Source of the DNA: UBA2160 sp964588665
GTDB lineage: Bacteria > Chloroflexota > Dehalococcoidia > Lucifugimonadales > UBA1123
Direction of reading: 5' to 3'
NCBI GenBank assembly: GCA_964588665.1
Contig: CAZPQQ010000039.1
Location: 1 to 29,439 of the forward strand
DNA length: 29,439 bases
The notes beneath the pieces were generated by a model that saw only the letters and a program-made list of their open reading frames with translations, made no database searches and had not been told where the DNA came from. Made by a program: the position numbers and the translations under genes. This document shows, in pieces, positions 1-7,740 of this stretch. Every line of letters begins with the position of its first letter. Position 1 is the first letter of the stretch.

Positions 1-1
1 C

Positions 2-31
2 ATCGGCTGGGACGAGATTGCTTTGGCGTGA
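2..31 (+). CDS. possible 3' end of an upstream gene
   Basis: The frame beginning at base 2 reads Ile-Gly-Trp-Asp-Glu-Ile-Ala-Leu-Ala and ends in TGA at 29-31, five bases before the hrcA start. The tight spacing would suit an upstream co-transcribed gene, and hemW often precedes hrcA in bacteria. Ten codons are too few to identify a family, and an open frame of this length is expected by chance. Confidence 0.2.
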   Translation: MGWDEIALA

Positions 32-35
32 GTAG

Positions 36-1058
36 ATGCTGACACAAAGGCAACGGTATATTCTCGACCTGATAGTCGGAGACTACATCCGACTGGCAAC
101 CCCCATCGCCTCGGAATCACTGGCCCGAAACCACAACATCGGCGTCAGTTCCGCTACAATCCGGAATGAAGTGGCTTTCCTCGAGGACGAAGGGTATATC
201 AACAGACCGCATGCCTCCGCCGGCAGCGTTCCCGAGGACAGGGCTTATCGCCGGTACGTCGAATCGGCTCTTGTAGACGATGCCGACGCGATATCTTCCG
301 CCACCATGCAAGCCGCAAGCCTGCGGCTTACCGACGTGGAAAACGACGTCGACGCTTGGGGCGACGCAGCGGCTTCGCTCTTGGCTCAACTTGTCGGCAA
401 CTTGGGCATCGCCACGTTCCCAAAAATGAAGCAGTCTCGCGTCAAACACCTGGAGTTGGTTCCTGTCCAGGATTTCCTCGCGGTTCTCATCGTGGTCCTG
501 GAACAGGCTCGACTCCGCAAGCAGCTTGTGCGGTTGGACGACCCGGTCGAAACCCGTGACTTGGAGACTATCTCCCAGCGCTTGCGACGCGAGGTCCTCG
601 GCCTGACCCGGGACGAGATCGAATCGAAGATGATGCATCTCTCTCCGATGGAGGAGTCCCTTGTCGAGGCTACCGTCTTGATTTTGAGAGAGGAAGACGT
701 GGCGCCGCACAACGATCGCTCAATCGACGGCTTGCGAAACTTGCTCGGACAGCCCGAGTTCGTGGACCAGGAAAAAGTACAGTCCATCGTGGGCAGCGTC
801 GAAGACGGCACCTTGGTGGAGGCAGTGCTCGACGAGGCGCCCGAAGGCGGCGTCGTCGAGGTTGTTATCGGAGAAGAGCACACCGGCGACGTGCTCCGGC
901 CACTGAGCGTTGTTATCGCGCAGTACGGGATTCCAGGGCAGGCGATCGGCTCCGTCGGCGCTGTTGGCCCCACACGGATGGAGTACACGCGAGCGATCGC
1001 GGGTGTAAGATTCGTGTCATCGATTATGAGCAGATTGGTCGAGCGCGTATACGGCTGA
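36..1058 (+). CDS. hrcA: heat-inducible transcription repressor HrcA
   Basis: This 340-residue protein matches HrcA over its full length. HrcA is a cytoplasmic dimeric repressor that binds CIRCE operators upstream of groESL and dnaK operons and depends on GroEL for activity. The N-terminus (about residues 1-75) is the winged-helix domain, starting MLTQRQRYILDLIVGDY, with the family-typical SSATIRNEVAFLEDEGYI recognition region followed by the HASAGSVPED stretch. The middle and C-terminal parts (about 100-340) form the GAF-like and dimerisation domains, with the late motif GPTRMEYTRAIAGVRFVSS. Start is the ATG at 36, which gives the normal family N-terminus; the ribosome-binding site is weak. 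ffh follows 75 bases downstream on the same strand. I saw no CIRCE operator (TTAGCACTC-N9-GAGTGCTAA) in the window, so its targets, and dnaK/grpE, lie elsewhere. Confidence 0.95.
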   Translation: MLTQRQRYILDLIVGDYIRLATPIASESLARNHNIGVSSATIRNEVAFLEDEGYINRPHASAGSVPEDRAYRRYVESALVDDADAISSATMQAASLRLTDVENDVDAWGDAAASLLAQLVGNLGIATFPKMKQSRVKHLELVPVQDFLAVLIVVLEQARLRKQLVRLDDPVETRDLETISQRLRREVLGLTRDEIESKMMHLSPMEESLVEATVLILREEDVAPHNDRSIDGLRNLLGQPEFVDQEKVQSIVGSVEDGTLVEAVLDEAPEGGVVEVVIGEEHTGDVLRPLSVVIAQYGIPGQAIGSVGAVGPTRMEYTRAIAGVRFVSSIMSRLVERVYG

Positions 1059-1092
1059 TCTGAGCAACGTGTCTATTTGGCAATTTCGCATG

Positions 1093-1113
1093 CACCGACC
1101 GCCTCGGTCGGTG
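1093..1113 (+). terminator. hairpin between hrcA and ffh
   Basis: CACCGACC (1093-1100) pairs perfectly with GGTCGGTG (1106-1113) around a 5-base loop. It lies 34 bases after the hrcA stop and 20 bases before the ffh ATG. Only a short T run follows (GCTGTTTGGG), so it is a weak intrinsic terminator at best; it may instead be an ffh leader structure or attenuate read-through. Confidence 0.4.
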
Positions 1114-1133
1114 CTGCTGTTTGGGAGCGATCC

Positions 1134-2468
1134 ATGTTTGAGGCACTGTCCGAAAAGCTGAACGGGGTATTCCACAAGCTCGGGAACAAGGGCAGGTTGA
1201 CGGAAAAAGACGTCGACGCCGCCCTCCGCGAGATCCGGATGGCCCTTCTGGAGGCTGACGTGAACTTTCGCGTCGCCCGCGACTTCGTGGCCAGCATCCG
1301 CGAACGAGCGTTGGACGACGACGTGCTCAAGAGCCTCACTCCAGGGCAGCAGGTCGTCAAGATCACAAACGAAGAGCTCACTGCCATTCTCACAGGCGGA
1401 TCTCACCGACTGGAGCAAGGCCCGCGAGCGCCGACCGTAATCCTGCTCGCCGGCCTGAACGGCTCGGGCAAGACGACAGCCGCGGCCAAACTCGCCCGGC
1501 ATCTCAAACAGGCTGGGCAGACGCCGCTCCTGATCGCCGCGGACTTGCAGCGGCCGGCGGCCATCGATCAACTTGAGACGTTAGGCCGTCAGGTTGAGGT
1601 CGAGGTGTTCGCCAGGCGTGACACCCAAGACACTTTGACCCTTGCCAAAGAAGGAGTCCGGCGCGCCACCGAGGCTGGAGCGGTCTGGGCCATCGTGGAC
1701 ACCGCTGGCCGGTTCCAGATCGACGAAGAGCTCATGGACGAGTTGCAGGACACGCGCAACGCGGTATCGCCCCTGGAAACGCTCCTGGTGGTCGACGCCA
1801 TGACCGGGCAGGACGCGGTCAGCGTGGCCGAGGAGTTCAACAACCGGATTGGCTTGACCGGTCTGATCATGACCAAGATGGACGGAGACGCCCGAGGCGG
1901 CGCTGCCCTTTCCATAACACAGGTCACGGAAGTGCCAATCAAGTTCATCGGCACAGGCGAACGCATGGAGGCCCTGGAGCAATTCTACCCAGATCGGCTC
2001 GCGTCGCGGATCCTGGGCATGGGAGACATGCTGACCCTCATCGAGAAGGCGCAGGACAATTTCGACGAACAACAGGCATTGGATCTGGAGCGCAAGATCC
2101 AGCAGGCGACCTTCGACTTGGATGATTTCTTGGGACAGCTCCAGGCGCTCAAAAAGATGGGGCCGCTCTCTCAGGTGATGGAGATGATTCCGGGTTTCGC
2201 GTCCGTAAAGAGCCGCATGGGATCAGAAGAACTGGACGAGGGCAACCTAAAAAAGGTCGAGGCGATTATCTACTCGATGACGCCCCAAGAACGACACCGT
2301 CCCGACATCATCGGCGGCAGTCGCCGTCGCAGAATCGCGCGTGGAAGCGGCACCATGCCTCAGGATGTGAACCAACTCCTGAACCAGTTCCGTCAAATGC
2401 AAAAGATGATGAAGCAGATGACGTCCGGCAAGGGACACCAGAATCTCAAGAAGATGTTGGGCGGCTGA
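1134..2468 (+). CDS. ffh: signal recognition particle GTPase Ffh (SRP54)
   Basis: Ffh is the protein subunit of the signal recognition particle: it binds signal sequences on ribosomes and hands the complex to FtsY at the membrane. The 444-residue product has the N domain (about 1-85), then the G domain with P-loop GLNGSGKTTAAAKLA, the DTAGRF switch motif, TKMDGDARGGAALS, and the closing-loop region FIGTGERMEALEQFYPDRL. The methionine-rich M domain (about 300-444) contains MGPLSQVMEMIPG and QFRQMQKMMKQM. The frame is open upstream to a TTG at 1077, but I chose the ATG at 1134 because it gives the standard N-terminus MFEALSEKLNGVF. The gene ends two bases from the converging gene; the two stop codons lie within one TGACGTCA palindrome (2466-2473). 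Confidence 0.97.
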   Translation: MFEALSEKLNGVFHKLGNKGRLTEKDVDAALREIRMALLEADVNFRVARDFVASIRERALDDDVLKSLTPGQQVVKITNEELTAILTGGSHRLEQGPRAPTVILLAGLNGSGKTTAAAKLARHLKQAGQTPLLIAADLQRPAAIDQLETLGRQVEVEVFARRDTQDTLTLAKEGVRRATEAGAVWAIVDTAGRFQIDEELMDELQDTRNAVSPLETLLVVDAMTGQDAVSVAEEFNNRIGLTGLIMTKMDGDARGGAALSITQVTEVPIKFIGTGERMEALEQFYPDRLASRILGMGDMLTLIEKAQDNFDEQQALDLERKIQQATFDLDDFLGQLQALKKMGPLSQVMEMIPGFASVKSRMGSEELDEGNLKKVEAIIYSMTPQERHRPDIIGGSRRRRIARGSGTMPQDVNQLLNQFRQMQKMMKQMTSGKGHQNLKKMLGG

Positions 2469-2470
2469 CG

Positions 2471-3030
2471 TCAGACCGACGTTTTAATGGCCTGCAACGC
2501 CGCCTGGTATTGTCGGTGGAAGATGGTGCTCAACCGCCGGTGTATCGGGTAGCCGATTCCCGGGTCAAGGTTCATCAACAGCGTCAGCCCGGTGGTCTCG
2601 ATGCACGCGACGCGCATCGGCGTAAGTGCCAACACCGAAGCGGGATAGGCTTGTCCGTCGAGAAGCGATGACCAGCCGGCGATTTCGTTCGGCCCCACAA
2701 GCCCAAGCGAGATCCATCCCTGGTTGAGCTTGAGTTGTGCAACAGCCTGCCCCTCGACCACGATCATAATATGTCGGCGGGTTCGCCTTCGGTCAAGAGC
2801 AACTCCTCGGGCTCGAGCGAGTACTCCTCGACGAGAGCCGCGATTTGCATGAGCTGGCCCTTCGTGAAGTCTCTGAACAGCTCGCACTGCTCCAAAGCTC
2901 TCCGAGTGTCATCCGGGATGACCCACGATCCTGACAACCGAGCAGGATCCGCCTTTTTCCGACTGGATTCGCGCCGAGATGGCAGCCCTGAGTTGTTGCC
3001 GCCGTTGGCAGATTTGTTCGCCAAGGTCAT
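2471..3030 (-). pseudogene. cyclic-nucleotide-binding domain protein, frameshifted
   Basis: Two minus-strand frames join into one protein of about 186 residues. The first starts at ATG 3030 (MTLANKSANGGNN) and carries the start of a cNMP-binding beta-roll (CELFRDFTKGQLMQIAALVEEYSL then LLLTEGEPADIL), stopping at 2764. The second resumes with IVVEGQAVAQLKLNQGWISLG and EIAGWSSLLDGQAYPASVLAL and ends at 2471. The break lies at about 2764-2772, where one base seems missing between ADIL and IVVEG. The phosphate-binding cassette is atypical, having GWSSLL in place of the GEMALL/PRTAT pattern of CRP. No DNA-binding domain follows. The start overlaps the cyclase stop as TGATG with a GGAGG just upstream, so the two genes were translationally coupled. 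It is a true pseudogene or an intact gene with an assembly indel. Confidence 0.72.
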
Positions 3031-3802
3031 CAGTTCCTCCACTCAATCTCGTATAGCTTTTGCAGCCCCGAGATTCCTTTGAGAGCGTGCTCGCCCGCGG
3101 GAACGAAAGTGAATTCGCCCGTGTTGCCCAACAGAGCATGGACGATCTGCGATGTCAGAATCTGACCGCCTTTTGCCATCGCGCCGATACGCGATGCAAG
3201 CACGACAGAGATTCCGAACAGATCTTGCTGTTCTCGAATCGGCTCACCTACGGTCAGACCCATTCGTATGGATATGTCCGTGCCAGCGGCGCTGAATTCC
3301 GGGGACTCCAACTCCTTCAGCATGGCTATCCCGGCCGATACAGCCCTTCTCGCACTGGGGAAGGTCAACATGAACCCGTCGCCCATCGATTTGACTTGAT
3401 GCCCCCGTGCAAGCTCGTATGCTTCCGTACGACGTCGTCATGCGTCCTCATTACGTCTCTTGCTTCACGATCTCCCAGCCGTTGATTCATCGCGGTGGAC
3501 CCAACAATGTCCGTGAACATGATGGTCGCCGTCATCTCGCGGGTAAGGGGGTCGTCAGCGAGAGACCCGAAGCTCACTTCTGCCGGAGCAGGCGGTTCTT
3601 CTTTCGGTTCAAGCTGCTTGACCAGCTTCTCAACGGAGTTTTTGACGGCCGGAGTCGGCCGCGTTCCGCGTTTTCTCAGGGCGGACACCAGCGCTCCAGC
3701 CAACCTGCCTTCGTTCAGCAGAACGGCTACTTCGTTGCGGTCAACCCCAAGTATCTTCGCTACCTTTGCTATGCCTTCAGCCTGGTCGGCGATCAATCGC
3801 AT
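3030..3802 (-). pseudogene. class III adenylate/guanylate cyclase, frameshifted
   Basis: The first frame runs from ATG 3802 with about 80 residues of unidentified N-terminal helix, then the cyclase core MTATIMFTDIVGSTAMNQRLG and THDDVVRKHTSLHGG. The second frame continues with VKSMGDGFMLTF, the RMGLTVGEPI region and SVVLASRIGAMAKGGQIL, ending in LYEIEWRN at 3030. Family spacing needs two residues between HGG and VK, but only five bases are present (about 3393-3402), so one base appears missing. The metal-binding aspartates (FTDI and MGDG) and the arginine of ASRI are visible. The usual transition-state asparagine before A-S/A-R is valine, so activity was possibly already reduced. An in-frame TGA just upstream fixes ATG 3802 as the first possible start. 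An intact product would make cAMP or cGMP for its coupled partner. Confidence 0.78.
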
Positions 3803-3989
3803 CTCCTCTCAATGCCCAAGATGCTGCCATGGTTCACTCTTGTATCCTAAACCACATCGTCGATGTATTTGTGGATGGCCTCCCCCACTTGTGTTGCGGT
3901 CTGCACTCACATAGGCGGGTGGCGCGCTTCTTGACATTCCGCGACTTAATTCACCGACATCTCTAATATGGACAGGTTACGGGCCGATT

Positions 3990-4017
3990 GACACGGCGCC
4001 GGTCCCGGTCCGGTGTC
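3990..4017. other. GC-rich imperfect dyad in the 3803-4208 gap
   Basis: This 28-base segment has dyad symmetry: outer GACAC/GTGTC arms and an inner GCCGG/CCGGT pairing, with two mismatches. It lies in the 406-base gap between the divergent cyclase operon and PH-like gene and could be an operator or an RNA hairpin. Apart from this dyad and the promoter-like site at 4097-4128 I see no gene or RNA in the gap. Confidence 0.28.
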
Positions 4018-4096
4018 GCACGCTTCGAAATAGATGCATGGGTCGTTCCGCGGGGGGGCCGCCGCCAGGTGTCCACGCGTGCCCTACGCCTGTGAA

Positions 4097-4128
4097 TTGT
4101 TTAGTTAGCCGTCGCCGCGTTTAATTAG
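4097..4128 (+). promoter_or_regulatory. possible promoter with two-turn direct repeats
   Basis: TTGTTT (4097-4102) and TTTAAT (4120-4125) lie 17 bases apart, a plausible sigma-70 type promoter for the gene at 4209. GTTTAGTTAG (4099-4108) and GTTTAATTAG (4119-4128) are near-identical and start exactly 20 bases apart, which would put two protein-binding sites on the same helix face over the promoter. The -35 matches only three consensus positions. Confidence 0.35.
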
Positions 4129-4208
4129 ACCGCATAGCACATCGACGGCAAAGCACAGGCTCGGCGCGCATCACGGGGGAGGCGTTTCGGACGGCTACGA
4201 GGATCGCT

Positions 4209-4802
4209 ATGATTGAAACGTCACGTTATATGTCTAACGCCGCGGCGCTCAAACGCGTCGGCATTCGCCTCCTGCCCGGTGAGCAGATGGATGCCGCCGT
4301 GGAACTGGAGGGGGGCCTGACCGACGAGTTGGAGCCCAGTCACGCGACGCTGTTGCTGACCAATCGCCGCATGATCCGCTACGCTGCCGGTGGACACCGC
4401 ATCGACACGATCAGCGTGGCGCTGGAGGATGTCCAGGCCGTGGAGGTCAAACGCGGCGAGCGCAACCGTCAGTGGGTCTTCGTTGGCTTGGTCTTCATCG
4501 GCGGCGGTTTCTTATTGGGCTTGCTTTCCCTGTTCTGGTTGGCGACGACGGTCTCCTCGCTTTTGATGGCGGTCTCCCTGATCTTGATCGGCATCGTCTT
4601 CCTGCTCACCTACGCGGGCGGGATTCGCGGCGAAGTGATCGTAACGGTCGGCGCTATGCGCATAAAATGCCGAATGAAAACAAAAGCGCTGAACGACATG
4701 GTGGAGTTTCTGGAGAGATTCTACGAACTGAAACTCCACGCCTGGTCTACGAATCATACCAACGGCGTTAACGGAAACGGCTCGCCAGTCCCACACCAAT
4801 AA
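4209..4802 (+). CDS. membrane protein with bacterial PH-like domain
   Basis: This 197-residue protein is not a named family member I recognise. The N-terminal half resembles bacterial PH-like (bPH/GRAM-like) domains: LLPGEQMDAAVELEGG, then THATLLLTNRRMIRYAAGG-type strands and VALEDVQAVEVKRGERN. Two adjoining hydrophobic segments (about residues 88-137) form a membrane hairpin, and a short cytoplasmic segment EVIVTVGAMRIKCRMKTKALNDMVEFLERFYEL returns to a beta-strand/helix pattern; the C-terminus is a polar Asn/Gly/Pro tail. The start at ATG 4209 has GAGG about six bases upstream; an internal ATG at codon 8 is an alternative. The gene is monocistronic: its neighbour upstream is divergent and the one downstream converges. 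Such proteins are usually envelope-associated, but I cannot give a function. Confidence 0.7.
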   Translation: MIETSRYMSNAAALKRVGIRLLPGEQMDAAVELEGGLTDELEPSHATLLLTNRRMIRYAAGGHRIDTISVALEDVQAVEVKRGERNRQWVFVGLVFIGGGFLLGLLSLFWLATTVSSLLMAVSLILIGIVFLLTYAGGIRGEVIVTVGAMRIKCRMKTKALNDMVEFLERFYELKLHAWSTNHTNGVNGNGSPVPHQ

Positions 4803-4916
4803 GCGGTTCGGGATGTTCCCCAACGGCAGCAGGCCAAAATTGGCGTCGCTTCCAGCCGATGCCGATCGACAGATCCGGTATCCGGCAGCGTCCCGACGAT
4901 GCCAGGGCCACATCCA

Positions 4917-4933
4917 GCGGGTAGACTACCCGC
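4917..4933. terminator. small hairpin at the converging gene ends
   Basis: GCGGGT (4917-4922) pairs with ACCCGC (4928-4933) around a five-base loop, over the stop codon of the minus-strand lipoprotein gene and 115 bases after the PH-like gene. It could end transcripts from either side, but neither strand has a U tract. Confidence 0.25.
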
Positions 4934-6527
4934 CTGTCCCTGCGTCGGTAGTGGTCGCAGCGCCCAAGTCAGCAATGCCGTCGATACCTGAGTCGGTGGT
5001 TGTGGCTGGGGTTGTCTCGAGGCTGGCATCAGGCATTAACCCTTCGAGCACCGTCATACCCAAACCTGGTTCTGACGAGATCACGTACTGAACCTCGAGC
5101 AGCCCGTTGCGGGTCAGCACGATTTCCCGAACGTCGTCTGCGAGCAGGAACGCGGATGCGACCTCTTCAATCGTCTCCCACTCGCCGTCGACGACCGTCT
5201 GTGCGAACACACGGAACGTGTCGAAGAACTCGTCGGCGTCCGTTTCCGTGTCCCACGCGGTTAGTGCGAACATCGCCGTAGCCCCTTCAGGGCCTCCGTA
5301 GAGGCCAAACCGGTCCCCTCCCCACCCTGCCGCTGCGGCGGCGGCTTGCGGCTCGTCTATCCCTGATGACAGGTACGACGAGAAGAACGCCTCGCCGAAG
5401 GTGTTCTGGCGAATCTCCTCCCACCCTTCGCCGAGCAAACCGCCAATGTCGGGAAGCACAACGCCGACCGGCGCTTCTTCCGCGATGTACTTCTCCGGGT
5501 GGATAATCTGCTCGGTGGAAACGGGCAGACGAACAAACGCTTCGTCCACGAGTTCGAAGTCGTTTCTTTCGAGGTACAAAGCTATCACGAACGACGGTCC
5601 CTCTACGTAGGGGAACGCGATAGCCCGCTGAATGACCAGCGGCGCGGCGCGGTACGCGGTAAAATCACTCTTTTGGGCCGCATTCTGGACCGCTGCCTGT
5701 TCTTCTTCATCGTAATGCTCTAGTTGGTACAGGAGTTGGGCCAGCGTGGCATCGCCCTCGATCAACGCGGTGAGAGCCCAGGATCTGTCTGTATTGTCTT
5801 CGATGTTGTCTCTGAGCAATCGGATGTCAAAATGGATCTGTTGCAGGCCGTGCACGTACTCGTGTGCGAACGTGAGCTCGTCCTGTTCATCGAAATCGGT
5901 CGTGTCTCCGACCACGTACAATTTCTGATCTTCGGTGTCGAAAAATCCCAGGACGACATCGCCGTAGACATCCGTCAGCAATTCGATTAGGTCCGTCCCA
6001 GCTTCCGTGATGCCCAAGAGTTCGTACAGTTTCTGTGTCACGAGAATGTCTTCGCGGTCTTCTTCCAGGTCTTCGAACAGCATCTGTTCCAGGTCTTCCG
6101 TGTTGATGATCTCGCGTTCCACTGGCCCGCTGCCCGACAGGTCGCGCACCAACGCGGCCCTGAAACCGATCGCGTCGAGCCTCCTCGAGAGCAGCTCGTC
6201 CGCCGTCGGCGTCGGGGTGGCGGTCCGCGATGGGATCGCGACTGTCGGCAGGATCACCAAGCCCGGATCGAATACAGGTGTTGGAGTCGGCGGCGCCGGC
6301 GTCGGGGTTATCGTGGGTTCCGGTGTCCGAGTGGCCTCGGGCGTGGCTGTGGGGCTGGGATCGGGCGTAGACGTCGGGGTGACGGTCGAGGTTGGAGCGA
6401 GGGTCGGTTCGGGCGTCGATGTCTGAGGGACAGGCGTCGGCTCGTCGGCGCACGCTGCCAGAAATAAGACCCCCACGATCAATGAGACTAGAACCCGCAC
6501 GCCGCCCCCAAACAATTCGTCTCCCAT
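4926..6527 (-). CDS. HEXXH-motif surface lipoprotein (putative metallopeptidase)
   Basis: The 533-residue product starts with a lipoprotein signal (MGDELFGGGVRVLVSLIVG then VLFLAAC, lipobox LAAC, Cys 26), so it should be lipid-anchored outside the membrane. Residues about 30-110 are a Pro/Thr-rich low-complexity linker. The globular part carries HEYVHGLQ (about 222-229), an HEXXH zinc site, followed about 31 residues later by ALIEGDATLA, whose Glu would be the third ligand of a gluzincin-type peptidase. A second segment, about 330-510, includes SGIDEPQAAAAAAGWGGDRF and looks like a separate domain. I chose ATG 6527, giving a 26-residue signal peptide; GTG 6554 is an in-frame alternative adding nine residues. 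A promoter-like site lies at 6579-6608. Substrate unknown; I cannot match it to a named peptidase family. Confidence 0.78.
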   Translation of the reverse strand: MGDELFGGGVRVLVSLIVGVLFLAACADEPTPVPQTSTPEPTLAPTSTVTPTSTPDPSPTATPEATRTPEPTITPTPAPPTPTPVFDPGLVILPTVAIPSRTATPTPTADELLSRRLDAIGFRAALVRDLSGSGPVEREIINTEDLEQMLFEDLEEDREDILVTQKLYELLGITEAGTDLIELLTDVYGDVVLGFFDTEDQKLYVVGDTTDFDEQDELTFAHEYVHGLQQIHFDIRLLRDNIEDNTDRSWALTALIEGDATLAQLLYQLEHYDEEEQAAVQNAAQKSDFTAYRAAPLVIQRAIAFPYVEGPSFVIALYLERNDFELVDEAFVRLPVSTEQIIHPEKYIAEEAPVGVVLPDIGGLLGEGWEEIRQNTFGEAFFSSYLSSGIDEPQAAAAAAGWGGDRFGLYGGPEGATAMFALTAWDTETDADEFFDTFRVFAQTVVDGEWETIEEVASAFLLADDVREIVLTRNGLLEVQYVISSEPGLGMTVLEGLMPDASLETTPATTTDSGIDGIADLGAATTTDAGTGG

Positions 6528-6578
6528 GCCTTTGCGAATCCTGTTCGCGCCCACGACATGGGCAGTTGATGCCTAGTC

Positions 6579-6608
6579 AGTATCACGGCGACGCTTCGGG
6601 CTTGTCAA
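6579..6608 (-). promoter_or_regulatory. promoter-like site for the lipoprotein gene
   Basis: On the minus strand a consensus TTGACA (6608-6603) is followed after 18 bases by GATACT (6584-6579), four of six matches to TATAAT. The predicted transcript start, near 6572, is about 45 bases before the chosen ATG. The remaining divergent gap towards metF holds only weak TATGCT-like sequences (6662-6667). Confidence 0.45.
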
Positions 6609-6750
6609 GCCTGCCGCGGGCGTCGGGGTGCCCCAGAAACACACATCGAACCAAGTGGCCGTATGCTAAACTTTTCTTGCGCTCACTGCCCGCGCATCCC
6701 GAAATGATCCCCCTTACTGCCCAAGTTTGAAAACGCTATTGGTGCTTGCA

Positions 6751-7635
6751 ATGAAAATCCGCCAGCTACTGGAATCCAAACGAACACTGTCTTTCGAGTT
6801 CTTCCCGCCCGCCGACGATGCGGGCGTGAAGCGACTGTTCGACACGATCTCTGCCTTGAAGCCTTATGACCCCGATTTCGTTTCCGTAACGTACGGCGCC
6901 GGAGGATCGACTCAAGCGATGACTGTCGAGATGGCCGTCCGCGCGCAACGAGAGACGGGATTGACCGTCATGGCGCACATCACATGCGCGGCTCAGACGG
7001 CAGAGTTCGTCGACGGCGCCCTGAGTCGTTTGGCGGCGGAGGGCATTGAAAACCTGATCGCCCTGCGTGGCGACCCGCCCAAGGGCCAATCGGAGTTCAC
7101 CACGGTCGAAGGCGGGTACACGCACGCCTCGGACCTGATCAGTCACGTCAAGCGCAAGTTTCAATTCGGCGTCGCCGCCGCTGGGTATCCGGAGGGGCAT
7201 CCGGAATCGGTCGACCTCGACTCTGATATGAAGTACACACGGCTCAAGATAGACAACGGCGCCGAATTTCTCATCACGCAGCTCTTTTACGACAATGACG
7301 ATTATTATGCGTTCGTCGACAGAGCTCAAAAAGCCGGCGTGAACGTGCCGATCATTCCAGGTTTGATGCCGATACTCAGCGCATCTCAAATCCGGCGTAT
7401 CACGGGCATGTGTGGCGCGTCCATTCCCAAAGAGTTGGACGCGCTTTTGGATAAGCATGGCGATGACAACAAAGCAGTGCGTCAGATAAGCATCGAACAC
7501 ACGACCCGCCAGGCGTCCGATCTGTTGGACAACGGCGTCCCGGGCGTCCATTTCTACGTCCTCAACCGCCGCTTTTCGATGACTCGGATACTCGAAAACC
7601 TGCGTGAATCCGGTCACGGGTCGGCGTTTTCATAG
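6751..7635 (+). CDS. metF: 5,10-methylenetetrahydrofolate reductase
   Basis: MetF reduces 5,10-methylene-THF to 5-methyl-THF with an FAD cofactor, supplying the methyl group for methionine synthesis, or running in reverse in acetyl-CoA pathway organisms. The 294-residue TIM-barrel protein shows the family opening TLSFEFFPPADDAG with the catalytic Glu in EFFPP, FVSVTYGAGGSTQ, MAHITCA, LIALRGDPP and the NGAEFLITQLFYDNDDY segment, then IPGLMPI. The length is typical of bacterial MetF. The frame is open to TTG 6727, but ATG 6751 gives the family N-terminus MKIRQLLESKRTLSFEF. It is 172 bases or more from the divergent lipoprotein gene and is followed by a separate promoter for rny, so it appears to be transcribed alone. 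No metH or corrinoid partner is in the window. Confidence 0.95.
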   Translation: MKIRQLLESKRTLSFEFFPPADDAGVKRLFDTISALKPYDPDFVSVTYGAGGSTQAMTVEMAVRAQRETGLTVMAHITCAAQTAEFVDGALSRLAAEGIENLIALRGDPPKGQSEFTTVEGGYTHASDLISHVKRKFQFGVAAAGYPEGHPESVDLDSDMKYTRLKIDNGAEFLITQLFYDNDDYYAFVDRAQKAGVNVPIIPGLMPILSASQIRRITGMCGASIPKELDALLDKHGDDNKAVRQISIEHTTRQASDLLDNGVPGVHFYVLNRRFSMTRILENLRESGHGSAFS

Positions 7636-7648
7636 CCTCCCGACTTGC

Positions 7649-7676
7649 TTGACACTGCCTCGCTGCCCGCTATAAC
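7649..7676 (+). promoter_or_regulatory. strong sigma-70-type promoter for rny
   Basis: A perfect TTGACA (7649-7654) and TATAAC (7671-7676) are separated by 16 bases. This is the best promoter match I see in the window; it starts 13 bases after the metF stop. Transcription should begin near 7683, leaving a leader of about 58 bases before the rny GTG start. Confidence 0.75.
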
Positions 7677-7690
7677 ATGAGGTAGTAAGT

Positions 7691-7727
7691 GGGGCGTCGC
7701 CGAGACGCCTCAAAGTTTGTCTTTGAG
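7691..7727 (+). promoter_or_regulatory. two overlapping leader hairpins before rny
   Basis: Hairpin A pairs GGGGCGTC (7691-7698) with GACGCCTC (7704-7711), 8 bp including one G-U. Hairpin B pairs CTCAAAG (7709-7715) perfectly with CTTTGAG (7721-7727). They share bases 7709-7711, so fully formed A and B exclude each other at the base of their stems. B reaches into the GAGGAAGG ribosome-binding sequence (7725-7732). The layout suggests translation or stability control of rny. Confidence 0.48.
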
Positions 7728-7740
7728 GAAGGTAAGTAGC

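Noticed and set aside
2466..2473. TGACGTCA palindrome as a regulatory site
   Set aside because: It is simply the two converging stop codons of ffh and the cNMP-binding gene, separated by two bases.
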